A DNA stretch of 64,000 nt from positions 1-64,000 of the forward strand of contig NZ_JAJFBP010000021.1 in the NCBI RefSeq assembly GCF_020697055.1, read 5' to 3'. Shown one piece after another: positions 43,505-51,409 of this stretch. The notes under the pieces are model-generated. The model did no database searches. It was not told the origin of the DNA and saw only the letters and a list, made by a program, of their open reading frames with translations. Position 1 is the stretch's first letter, and each line of letters opens with the position of its first letter. The position numbers were made by a program, and so were the translations under genes. Source of the stretch: Panacagrimonas sp. (GTDB lineage: Bacteria > Pseudomonadota > Gammaproteobacteria > Nevskiales > Nevskiaceae).

Positions 43505-44950
43505 TCATTTGCGATCACCGAGTACCGACTTCCATAGCGGGGCCACTGTCGGCCAGGGTGCCGCCTCTTCCAGGGAGTTGGCCAGGTTGAGCAGCGTGTG
43601 CTCCTCACCGATTCGCGCCGCAAACTGGACCCCGACCGGCAAGTTGGTGGCGGTCCGATGCAGCGGAAGCGAAATGGCCGGCTGTCCCGTCATGTTGAAG
43701 GGCGCGGTGAAGGGAGCGAACGCCAGGACACTCTCGGTCCACTGTTGGGCGGTGAGTTCAGGGTTGTTCGCGTTGAGAGCACCCAGAGGCAACGCTGGAC
43801 TCGCCAGTGTGGGGGTGATCAGAACGTCATAGTCCTCGAAGAATTGCGCGAAAGAGCGGGTCACTTGGTTCGCGATTCCGAATGCGGACTGCAGCTGATG
43901 CGCCCGGGCCGCGGCACCGTCCAGATAGCAGGCGAGAGTGGTGGCCTCGAGCGTTTTCGAACCGACCTGGCGGTTGGACTTGGCGGCCACCGCATTGACC
44001 GCCCCATAGACCATCGTTACCCAGATGCAGTGGGTCGCCTCCAGAAAGGCGTCGTAGTCCATCTTCGGGGTCGCCCACTCCACGGCGTGTCCCAGCGTTT
44101 CGCAGAGACGGCCTGCACGCTCAGCCGCGTATTTCGATTCCTGCCCCACTTGAACGCCCGACCATGGGTGGGTCATCAGCGCAATCCGAAGAGGCTTCCG
44201 GGCGGCCTTGCTCAGGCTTGCATAGGATCCGGGCGGCGGAGCCAGCGGAAAGGGATCGCCCGGCACGTACCCGTGAACGGCATCCAGAAGTCCCGCGCAG
44301 TCACGTACGGTGCGGGTGAGCGCGAATTCGACGGCCAGCCCGTTTAACAATTCGCCGGCATCTGGGCCCACCGTCACGCGTCCTCGGCTTGTCTTGAGCC
44401 CAACCAGGCCTGTGCACGCCGCCGGAATCCGGATGGATCCGGCGCCGTCGTTTCCGTGCGCGAAGGGAACGATGCCGGCGGCGATTGCGGCGGCCGACCC
44501 GCCGCTGGACCCGCCCGGCATGCGCTCGAGATCCCAAGGATTCCGAACAGGACCCGTCACGACCGGCTCGGTCGTCACGCAGTAGCCGAACTCAGGCGCC
44601 GCAGTTCTCCCGATCGTTCGGCACCCCGCGTCTCGAAACCGCTTCATCAAATCCGTGTCGTGATCGGCTCGCATCCCGGCCCCCAGCCGGGAGCCGCACT
44701 CGTAGTTCATTCCGCGGGCCTGGCAGACCAGATCCTTGATGGCGAACGGCACGCCGCCAAACGGTCCGCTGGGATTTGCTTCAAGCGGTTCGTCGAAGAT
44801 CTCGATGAAAGCATTGATCTTCGGATTGACCGCCGCCGCCAGTTCTCGCGCGCAACTCATGACCTCCTGCATCGAGATCTCCCCCTCGCGGATCCGCGCC
44901 GCAATCGCGGTTGCGTCGTGGTTTACATAATCAGCAAGCGTCAACGACAT
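43505..44950 (-). CDS. Amidase signature-family enzyme, cassette 2
   Basis: 481 residues starting MSLTLADYVNHDATAIAARI. The triad residues lie in PFAIKDLVCQARG (Lys) and PGGSSGGSAAAIAAG (Ser pair). It is collinear over its whole length with the cassette 1 amidase, and by eye clearly more alike than generic family members, showing a local duplication. It is divergent from oxygenase 2, with operator-like palindromes in between. Confidence 0.9.
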   Translation of the reverse strand: MSLTLADYVNHDATAIAARIREGEISMQEVMSCARELAAAVNPKINAFIEIFDEPLEANPSGPFGGVPFAIKDLVCQARGMNYECGSRLGAGMRADHDTDLMKRFRDAGCRTIGRTAAPEFGYCVTTEPVVTGPVRNPWDLERMPGGSSGGSAAAIAAGIVPFAHGNDGAGSIRIPAACTGLVGLKTSRGRVTVGPDAGELLNGLAVEFALTRTVRDCAGLLDAVHGYVPGDPFPLAPPPGSYASLSKAARKPLRIALMTHPWSGVQVGQESKYAAERAGRLCETLGHAVEWATPKMDYDAFLEATHCIWVTMVYGAVNAVAAKSNRQVGSKTLEATTLACYLDGAAARAHQLQSAFGIANQVTRSFAQFFEDYDVLITPTLASPALPLGALNANNPELTAQQWTESVLAFAPFTAPFNMTGQPAISLPLHRTATNLPVGVQFAARIGEEHTLLNLANSLEEAAPWPTVAPLWKSVLGDRK

Positions 44951-45033
44951 CGACGTTCTCCTTCAGAAAAGCGGTGGCCCCAAAACCGTGGGGGATCTGT
45001 GCCAACACCTCAGTTGACGTGGCGCGGAACAAT

Positions 45034-45083
45034 CTATACAAAGAACTCGTTCTGTATAGAGCATGCTCTATATAGACCACGCT
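45034..45083. promoter_or_regulatory. Palindromic operators between amidase 2 and Rieske oxygenase 2
   Basis: Three overlapping or adjacent elements occur. One is an inverted repeat CTATACA...GTTCTGTATAG (45034-45059) with a one-base bulge. The second is a perfect 18-bp palindrome TATAGAGCATGCTCTATA (45055-45072). The third is a degenerate TATAGACCACGCTATT site just after it. The TAGAGCA core recurs in the equivalent region of cassette 1. They fit operators of the cassette TetR proteins controlling divergent promoters. Confidence 0.72.
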
Positions 45084-45111
45084 ATTCATATGAATTCCGG
45101 AGAAATTAATC

Positions 45112-46563
45112 GTGACGAATCGAGCCGAGAGCCAGGACACAAGGGCGCATTACGCGCGCAGCCAGGCGAGCAGAGACCCTTCGTTGATCACACCAGCCGC
45201 GTCGTTTTTCGCGTCCGACCGTGGCGATGTACCGAAAAGCCTGCTCGAGTCCAGCGTTCGCGACTACGGCACAGGCTTGTTCGGCAAAGACTGCTACATC
45301 TCGCCCGAATGGCATCGCCGCGAGGTGGAACGGCTCTGGGGTAAGGTCTGGCAGCTCGCTTGCCTGGAGCAAGACATCCCCAACACGGGCGACCACCTGG
45401 AATATGTCATCGCAAACCAGTCGATCTTGGTCGTCCGGGACGCAGACGGCGGCGTCCGCGCCTTCTTCAACGTATGCCGGCACCGGGGCAGCCGCCTCAA
45501 GGTCGGATGCGGACACAGCAAGGAGATCCGTTGCAGCTTCCATGCGTGGGCGTGGAACCTGGATGGAACGCTGAAGGACATACCCTGCCGATGGGACTTT
45601 CCTTCGGTGCGCGACGAGGAGTTCGGGCTCAAGGCGTGCAAGGTTTCTTTGTGGAACGGGTTGGTATTCATCAACCTGGATCCGGACGCAGAATCCTTCG
45701 AGTCGTTCCTCGGGCCCGACCTGATGCGCCACTTCGCAGAGTGGCCGTCACTCGGCACGCGCTGGAAAGCCGTTCACGTGGCAAAGGAAATCCACTGCAA
45801 CTGGAAATTGGCGATCGAGGCTTTTGTCGAGGCGTACCACGCGTTCACCATCCATCCGCAATGGACGAACTATGCGGGTGACCTAAACGCGCAATACGAC
45901 GCCTACGGAAAGCACGCTCGGGTGATCGTTCCGCTCGGAGTTCCCAGTCCCCACCGGCGAACACCGATAACGGAGCAGGAGATCGTCAACTCGATGATCA
46001 CGACGGAGTTCGCGGACGCATGGGGGAAATCAGATGGCGGCCCCTTGCCCATCCCCAAGGTACCGGAAGGCGGAACCGCGCGCGCCACCCTGAGCGATTT
46101 CCGGAAAAGGATCCTTGCCGAGCGCACGGGGGTGGATTACTCGCAGGCCAGTGATGCGCAGATGCTCGATTTGATCGAGTACTGGGTGTTCCCTAACGCC
46201 TGCATCTGGGTGGGCGAAGGTGGCCCTCTGATCTATCGCGCAAGGCCGAACGGGAACAATCCTGAGTCGTGCATCTGGGAGACGATGATCCTTCTGCCTA
46301 TTGCCGAGGGCCAAACGCGTCCGCCAGCAGCCAAAGTCAATTTCATCCCCGCAGACAAGAGCTATGCAGAGGGTGCTCCCGAGGTCGGGACCAGCGCGAA
46401 GGTTTTCGAACAGGACTCCAGCAACCTCACCAAAATGCAACTCGGCCTTCATTCTCAGGGATTCCCGGGACCGATGTTCGGCAAGTATATGGAGATGAAC
46501 ATCCGTCAGTTCCATCAGAACCTGGAGCGTCTGATGTCCGACGAACCCGCGGAGGGCCGATAG
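45112..46563 (+). CDS. Rieske non-heme iron oxygenase alpha subunit, cassette 2
   Basis: 483 residues from a GTG start (VTNRAESQDTRAHYARSQAS) with GGAGA 9 nt upstream. Rieske ligands are CRHRG and CSFHAW, and the iron site is EAYHAFTIHPQ. It is collinear with cassette 1 oxygenase, with shared blocks such as WQLACLEQDIP, NWKxAIEAFVEAYHAF and YMEMNIRQFH. The N-terminal 30 residues have diverged. No beta subunit, Rieske ferredoxin or reductase is adjacent. It is followed by tetR 2 and rubredoxin 2 in the same order as cassette 1. Confidence 0.9.
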   Translation: MTNRAESQDTRAHYARSQASRDPSLITPAASFFASDRGDVPKSLLESSVRDYGTGLFGKDCYISPEWHRREVERLWGKVWQLACLEQDIPNTGDHLEYVIANQSILVVRDADGGVRAFFNVCRHRGSRLKVGCGHSKEIRCSFHAWAWNLDGTLKDIPCRWDFPSVRDEEFGLKACKVSLWNGLVFINLDPDAESFESFLGPDLMRHFAEWPSLGTRWKAVHVAKEIHCNWKLAIEAFVEAYHAFTIHPQWTNYAGDLNAQYDAYGKHARVIVPLGVPSPHRRTPITEQEIVNSMITTEFADAWGKSDGGPLPIPKVPEGGTARATLSDFRKRILAERTGVDYSQASDAQMLDLIEYWVFPNACIWVGEGGPLIYRARPNGNNPESCIWETMILLPIAEGQTRPPAAKVNFIPADKSYAEGAPEVGTSAKVFEQDSSNLTKMQLGLHSQGFPGPMFGKYMEMNIRQFHQNLERLMSDEPAEGR

Positions 46564-46564
46564 A

Positions 46565-47377
46565 ATGCAGCTTTCCACGACTTGCAGTGCGACCTTCGCC
46601 AACCTGCGTCAGGAGATCATGGTCACGAAGGATCTTGGGGATGAAATGGACTGGCGGGAGCGACGACGGGACTCGTTGCGCAGTTCGCTTCTGATTGCGG
46701 CCGAAGCCCTGATCCGAAAGACACGCAGCACCGAATTCACGATGCGCGCCCTGGTCGACAAGGCCGGTACGGCCCTTGCCACGCCTTACGTGCTGATGGG
46801 TTCGAAGGGTGCGGTGCTATACGCGCTGATGAACAAGGGACTCGAGTCGATCGATGCCTTGATCGAACGATCGTCGAGCCAAGACCCGATCGAAGACCTT
46901 CTCGCAGTGCTGGCTGTCTCCTGCGACTTCTATGCAAACGATCCCGTCCTATACCGGCCTCTGATGCGTTTCCTGATCGGAGCGGAGGAGCCGGAGCATC
47001 ATCCGATATTGTTCAACCGCGCCATGCAGTTGATGGATCCGGCCATTGATCGATGCATTCGGTCCGGCGTTCTGCTGCCCAATGTGAGGGCCACGTCCCT
47101 CAAACGCCTGCTGATGGTGAATTTCATGGGCGCCCTCGAGTTCTGGATCCAGGAAGAACTCGATGCCCATGGCTTCAAAAACCAAGTTCTGTACGGCATG
47201 GTGCTTTTGCTGATCCCACAGGTCCATGAACAGGCGGCGGTTGCGCTTCAGAAGCGTGTTCGCACACTAGAGGATCAACAGCCGTCCCAACTGATGATGA
47301 AACCTTCCGGCCGGATCAAGAAGCGATCCCCGATTCCGCCGCGCAAGGACTTGCCCAAGCGAACCCCCTTTGCCTGA
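46565..47377 (+). CDS. TetR-family regulator, cassette 2
   Basis: 270 residues. The helix-turn-helix region FTMRALVDKAGTALATPYVLM aligns with cassette 1, as does the ligand-domain block FYANDPVLYRPLMRFLIGAE. The ATG lies one base after the oxygenase stop with GGAGGG upstream. An internal Met at MDWRERRRDSL matches the conserved start of homology, so the first about 27 residues may be non-homologous. The basic tail (IKKRSPIPPRKDLPKRTPFA) is again unusual. Probably autoregulatory on the 45034-45083 operators. Confidence 0.88.
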   Translation: MQLSTTCSATFANLRQEIMVTKDLGDEMDWRERRRDSLRSSLLIAAEALIRKTRSTEFTMRALVDKAGTALATPYVLMGSKGAVLYALMNKGLESIDALIERSSSQDPIEDLLAVLAVSCDFYANDPVLYRPLMRFLIGAEEPEHHPILFNRAMQLMDPAIDRCIRSGVLLPNVRATSLKRLLMVNFMGALEFWIQEELDAHGFKNQVLYGMVLLLIPQVHEQAAVALQKRVRTLEDQQPSQLMMKPSGRIKKRSPIPPRKDLPKRTPFA

Positions 47378-47433
47378 CTGCACCGCGGCCTTTCTGCGGC
47401 TCGGACCCGCCGCGAATACTGATAGGTACTGAT

Positions 47434-47616
47434 ATGAACACCCCATACAAGGTGTGGAGCTGCCTGCTATGCAGCTTCGTTTATGACGAATCGAAGGGCA
47501 TTCCCGAGGAGGGGATCCCGGCGGGCACACGGTGGGAGGACGTTCCGGAGGATTGGTTCTGTCCCGAATGCGGCGCCGTGAAGTGTCAATTCGAAATGAT
47601 CGAGGTAGCGCTTTGA
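47434..47616 (+). CDS. Rubredoxin, cassette 2
   Basis: 60 residues starting MNTPYKVWSCLLCSFVYDES. The Fe(Cys)4 ligands are CLLC and CPEC, with [16 protein letters not shown] identical to rubredoxin 1. The residue after the first CxxC is Ser instead of Gly. It has the same position relative to tetR and the oxygenase as in cassette 1, 56 nt behind tetR 2. This repeated linkage is the main argument for a functional rubredoxin-oxygenase pair. Confidence 0.9.
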   Translation: MNTPYKVWSCLLCSFVYDESKGIPEEGIPAGTRWEDVPEDWFCPECGAVKCQFEMIEVAL

Positions 47617-47643
47617 GCGTGCGCTTCTCGAATGGAGATGGAC

Positions 47644-48420
47644 ATGAATGCAGTACAAGAACCCGTTCCAGCCTCGGTGCGCGATCAGGTAACGACGGAA
47701 GAATGGGATTTGCGGGTGGACCTCGCCGCGACTTATCGCCTCGTCGCACTGTTCGGCTGGGATGACCTGGTGTTCACGCACATCTCGGCGCGTCTGCCGG
47801 GGCCGCATCACCATTTCCTCATCAATCCTTACGGCTGGATGTTCGATGAGATCACGGCGTCGTCGCTGGTGAAGATCGACCTGCACGGCAGGAAGGTCGT
47901 CGAGTCGCCATACGACATCAACCCGGCCGGCTTCACGATTCACTCCGCCATCCACGCTGCTCGCGGCGACGTGGTCTGCGCATTACATACGCACTCGATC
48001 AACGGAGTGGCGGTGTCGGCGCAGAAGGAGGGACTGCTCCCACTATCGCAAACCGGCGTGATCGCTGGAGCCTCGCTCGCGTATCACGACTACGAGGGCG
48101 TGGCGCTGAACGAGGACGAGAAGCCGCGCCTGGTCCGGGACCTCGGCAACAAGTGGTCGATGATGCTGCGCAACCATGGCCTGCTCGCGCTCGGCAAGAA
48201 CTGCGCGGACGCTTTCATGCGGATGTACTACCTGGAGGCCGCCTGCATGATCCAGGTGCGGGCACAAGCCGGTGGTGGGGCGCTAGACCACATTTCGCAA
48301 AGCGTGCTCGACGGGATCGATGAGCAGATGGAGATGGTGACACGCGGGAAATTTGGCCTGCTCGCGTGGCCAGGACTGCTCCGCAGGCTCGACCGGCGCA
48401 ATCCCGGCTATCGCAACTGA
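47644..48420 (+). CDS. Class II aldolase/adducin-family protein
   Basis: About 258 residues from MNAVQEPVPASVRDQVTTEE. GGAG lies 6 nt upstream of this ATG; two earlier in-frame ATGs at 47632 and 47638 are possible. Metal-ligand His residues are in CALHTHSINGVAVSAQ and in MLRNHGLLALGKN, typical of the family of fuculose-phosphate aldolase-like enzymes and decarboxylases. HISARLPGPHHHFLINPYG matches the substrate loop. It lies 27 nt behind rubredoxin 2 and may process a product of the cassette pathway. Confidence 0.87.
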   Translation: MNAVQEPVPASVRDQVTTEEWDLRVDLAATYRLVALFGWDDLVFTHISARLPGPHHHFLINPYGWMFDEITASSLVKIDLHGRKVVESPYDINPAGFTIHSAIHAARGDVVCALHTHSINGVAVSAQKEGLLPLSQTGVIAGASLAYHDYEGVALNEDEKPRLVRDLGNKWSMMLRNHGLLALGKNCADAFMRMYYLEAACMIQVRAQAGGGALDHISQSVLDGIDEQMEMVTRGKFGLLAWPGLLRRLDRRNPGYRN

Positions 48421-48603
48421 CGTGACGTCGCCGTCGGGGCGTTCTCACGCGAGAAAATGGCTGCAGGTGCCTTGTCACGACGGCGCTGTGCGCTGCCGTT
48501 GCGGCGAGGGTGAATGGCGGCCAGTGCAGGCTTTCAACATTCCGAACGACAGGGATAACGGCGGCGGATCGTCTCGCGTACGGTCTCGATCAGGGCCCGG
48601 TCA

Positions 48604-51309
48604 ATGACTGTCGTCGAACGGCGTGGCGTTCGCCGACACGGGCTGATCTGGCGTGCCCTGCACGCGGGCACCGCGCGCGTGATCGGAGTGCAGGCGCCGG
48701 CCGGGCACGGCAAGACCACGTTGTTGGAACAGCTGCGGGCCGAATGCGAACAGCAGGGGTATGCCACCGGCTGGCTCGATCTCGACGAGGGCGACAACGA
48801 CCCCCGGCGCTTCTACGGACGCCTCGAAGATTTGATTGCGGGCATGCACGCGCAACGCGTAAGCGCGCCACACAAGGCGACACGGTGCGACGAGGAGAAC
48901 GAGGTTCAACCAGACTGGCTCTCGTCCCGCCTCGGCCCGATCGGCCGTCCGGCGAGCCTGTTTTTCGACGATACGCATCTGGTCGGCGCCGGTCCGACTC
49001 TGACGCTGCTGCGGAAGCTCATCAGCCGCGTGCCTGAGCACCTCAAAATCTTTTTCGCCGGTCGCTCGATGCACGACTTCGGGCTTGCGCGCCTGACCGT
49101 GACCGGGCAGGCCCAGATCATCCGGGCCCATGAACTGCGCTTCACACGGCACGAGACCGCCCGGTACTTCACATCGATGGCGGATCTGGAACTCTCCGGA
49201 CCCGACCTCGATCAGATCTATCAGCAGACCGATGGCTGGCCGGCCGCGCTGCAGCTGTTTCGCCTCGGGCTTCGTCAGCCGTCACTTCGCCGCGATTTGC
49301 AGCGCTTGTGTAGTTGTCCGCCCCAGGAGCTCGCGAGCTATTTGGCAGAACACGTGCTCAACCAGCAGAGCGTCGCCACGCGCGAGTTCCTGCTTCTCAG
49401 TTCCGCGATGAGTCGCATGTGCGGCGACCTGTGTGACGCGGTACTGGATCGCAAGGATTCGGCAGCGCAACTGGCGCAACTCGAGTCGGCAGGTCTGTTT
49501 CTGCGTCGCGTGGACTCTGAACCGCAATGGTTCATCTATCACCCGCTGTTTGCGAACTTTCTCGTCGACCAGCTGCGCATGCGCGGCGCCGACCAGGCCG
49601 ACGCGCTTCGCCGGCGCGCGGCAGTTTGGTTTGCAGAGCACGACCGCATCGAAGATGCGCTCGAACACTACCTCGCCGCTGGCGACCAAGGTGCAGCGGC
49701 AGACACGCTCGAGCGATGGGCCGACCGACTGATCCCGTTGGGGCAGCTCGTGACCGTCGAGCGCTGGTCAGGCCACCTGCCTATGGCGGAGATCAAACGC
49801 CGGCCCGGGCTGCTGCTGAAGGTCGCGTGGGCGCTGCGCTTTCTGCGCCGGCGGTCGCGCCTGCTCCCCTTGCTGGATTCCTTGCGCAAGCTGCCGCTCC
49901 CCGCACGTTTCGACAACCAAACCGATCCGAGCCTGCTGCTGACGATGGCGGCCTTTCTCGAGGACGACCTTCACATAGGCGACAGCCTGCTGAGCCGGGT
50001 GGACATCTCGCAAGATGTCCCCGCGGGATCCTTCCGCGCGTTCGAACTGGGCGCGGTGTGCAATGTGCGCGGCTATACGGCGATGGCCTCCGGCGACTTC
50101 GCGGCCGCGCATCAGTACTTCGCGCGCGCAAGGCACTTCTGCGGGCCGTCGGGTACCAGCTTCACGTGGGCCTACTGCGTGAGCATCAAGTCGTTCGCGC
50201 TGATCCAGCAGGGTCGACTGCAAGACGCCTTGTCGCTACTACGCTCCAGCCTCTCCGATCGCCGCATCGACGAGGACGAGTCGATATCGCGAGCCTCGGT
50301 CGTGGCCGCCTGCGTGACTGCCCTCTACGAGGCCGACCAGCTGGAGGAAGCGCGCAGCCTGTTTCAACGCTTCGGCGATGTCATCGCCAGTACCGCCCTG
50401 CCCGATTTCTTGGTCGTGACGTTCATCGCAATGTCGCGGGTGCACGACGCCAGCGGGGAACCTGCCAAGGCCCTGGAGCGCCTCGACGAAGCCGAGGGGA
50501 TCGCCTACGCACAGCGCTGGCCGCGGCTGGGTGCCATCGTCGGCTGGGAACGCGTGCGCCGCGAAATCGTGCGCGGTGAATCGGACCGCGCAATGCTGCT
50601 CGCGCAGCGCGTCGAGCGCCTCGGAGACTTCAGCACCGGCAGCGGCGTACCGTTTTCGGAGGATATCCACGGCACGGCGATCGGCCTGCTGCGCCTCCAT
50701 GCGATGCTTCGCGATCCGAGCGAGGCGCTGCGAATGATCACGACCGCGCTGGGCGTGGCGCGCCGCAAGGGCCGCGTCCATCGCCAGATCAAGCTGCTCC
50801 AGTTCGCCGCGGTGGCGCATCACCGGCGAGATGCTGCATCACACTCGCACGAGTATTTGGACGAGGCGGTTCGCCTGGCGGCCGCTGGCGGTTATCTACG
50901 CGCCTTCCTCGAGGAAGGACCGTTGTTCGAGCGCGTGATGCATGACCATCTGCCGGAGCTGCGAACCCATTCCGCCGAGCCGACGCTCCACCTGCAGACG
51001 CCGAATGGGGCATTTCTGGGCCAGATCGTTCACCGCCTCAGAGGCGGCAACGGCCCCGTCATCGGCGCCAAGTCGGAGAAAGGCCCGCGTGGGTCGAGCG
51101 CACGTTCGGCCGAGCGGTTCACGCGACGCGAACAGACCCTGCTCAAACTGCTCGCGGCGCTGGTCTCGACGGCCGACATGGCGCAAGCCATGCACCTGTC
51201 GACCGATGGGCTCAAATTCCACCTGAAGAACATCTACGCCAAGCTGGGTGTGCGCACGCGTATGCAGGCGGTACGCGCCGCCCGCGATCTCGAACTGGCG
51301 CGTCACTGA
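48604..51309 (+). CDS. MalT-like LuxR-family (STAND ATPase) transcriptional regulator
   Basis: 901 residues. The N-terminal NTPase has Walker A APAGHGKTTLLEQL and Walker B-like LFFDDTH. A winged-helix region (GWPAALQLFRLGL) and long TPR-like repeats (about 350-800) follow, ending in a LuxR helix-turn-helix (FTRREQTLLKLLAALVSTAD, then STDGLKFHLKNIYAKLGVRT). This architecture activates catabolic operons on small-molecule and ATP binding. The ATG lacks a strong ribosome binding site. The target could be the upstream aldolase/oxygenase genes or an unlinked locus. Confidence 0.9.
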   Translation: MTVVERRGVRRHGLIWRALHAGTARVIGVQAPAGHGKTTLLEQLRAECEQQGYATGWLDLDEGDNDPRRFYGRLEDLIAGMHAQRVSAPHKATRCDEENEVQPDWLSSRLGPIGRPASLFFDDTHLVGAGPTLTLLRKLISRVPEHLKIFFAGRSMHDFGLARLTVTGQAQIIRAHELRFTRHETARYFTSMADLELSGPDLDQIYQQTDGWPAALQLFRLGLRQPSLRRDLQRLCSCPPQELASYLAEHVLNQQSVATREFLLLSSAMSRMCGDLCDAVLDRKDSAAQLAQLESAGLFLRRVDSEPQWFIYHPLFANFLVDQLRMRGADQADALRRRAAVWFAEHDRIEDALEHYLAAGDQGAAADTLERWADRLIPLGQLVTVERWSGHLPMAEIKRRPGLLLKVAWALRFLRRRSRLLPLLDSLRKLPLPARFDNQTDPSLLLTMAAFLEDDLHIGDSLLSRVDISQDVPAGSFRAFELGAVCNVRGYTAMASGDFAAAHQYFARARHFCGPSGTSFTWAYCVSIKSFALIQQGRLQDALSLLRSSLSDRRIDEDESISRASVVAACVTALYEADQLEEARSLFQRFGDVIASTALPDFLVVTFIAMSRVHDASGEPAKALERLDEAEGIAYAQRWPRLGAIVGWERVRREIVRGESDRAMLLAQRVERLGDFSTGSGVPFSEDIHGTAIGLLRLHAMLRDPSEALRMITTALGVARRKGRVHRQIKLLQFAAVAHHRRDAASHSHEYLDEAVRLAAAGGYLRAFLEEGPLFERVMHDHLPELRTHSAEPTLHLQTPNGAFLGQIVHRLRGGNGPVIGAKSEKGPRGSSARSAERFTRREQTLLKLLAALVSTADMAQAMHLSTDGLKFHLKNIYAKLGVRTRMQAVRAARDLELARH

Positions 51310-51409
51310 CACGCAGCTTTTTCCGGAGTACCGCGCGCAGCCGCGCGCAGGCGGTCTGCCGTCGTCTGCTGGGATCTCCGCTTTGCGTAGCGCGCGGTGG
51401 CCAGGTCGG

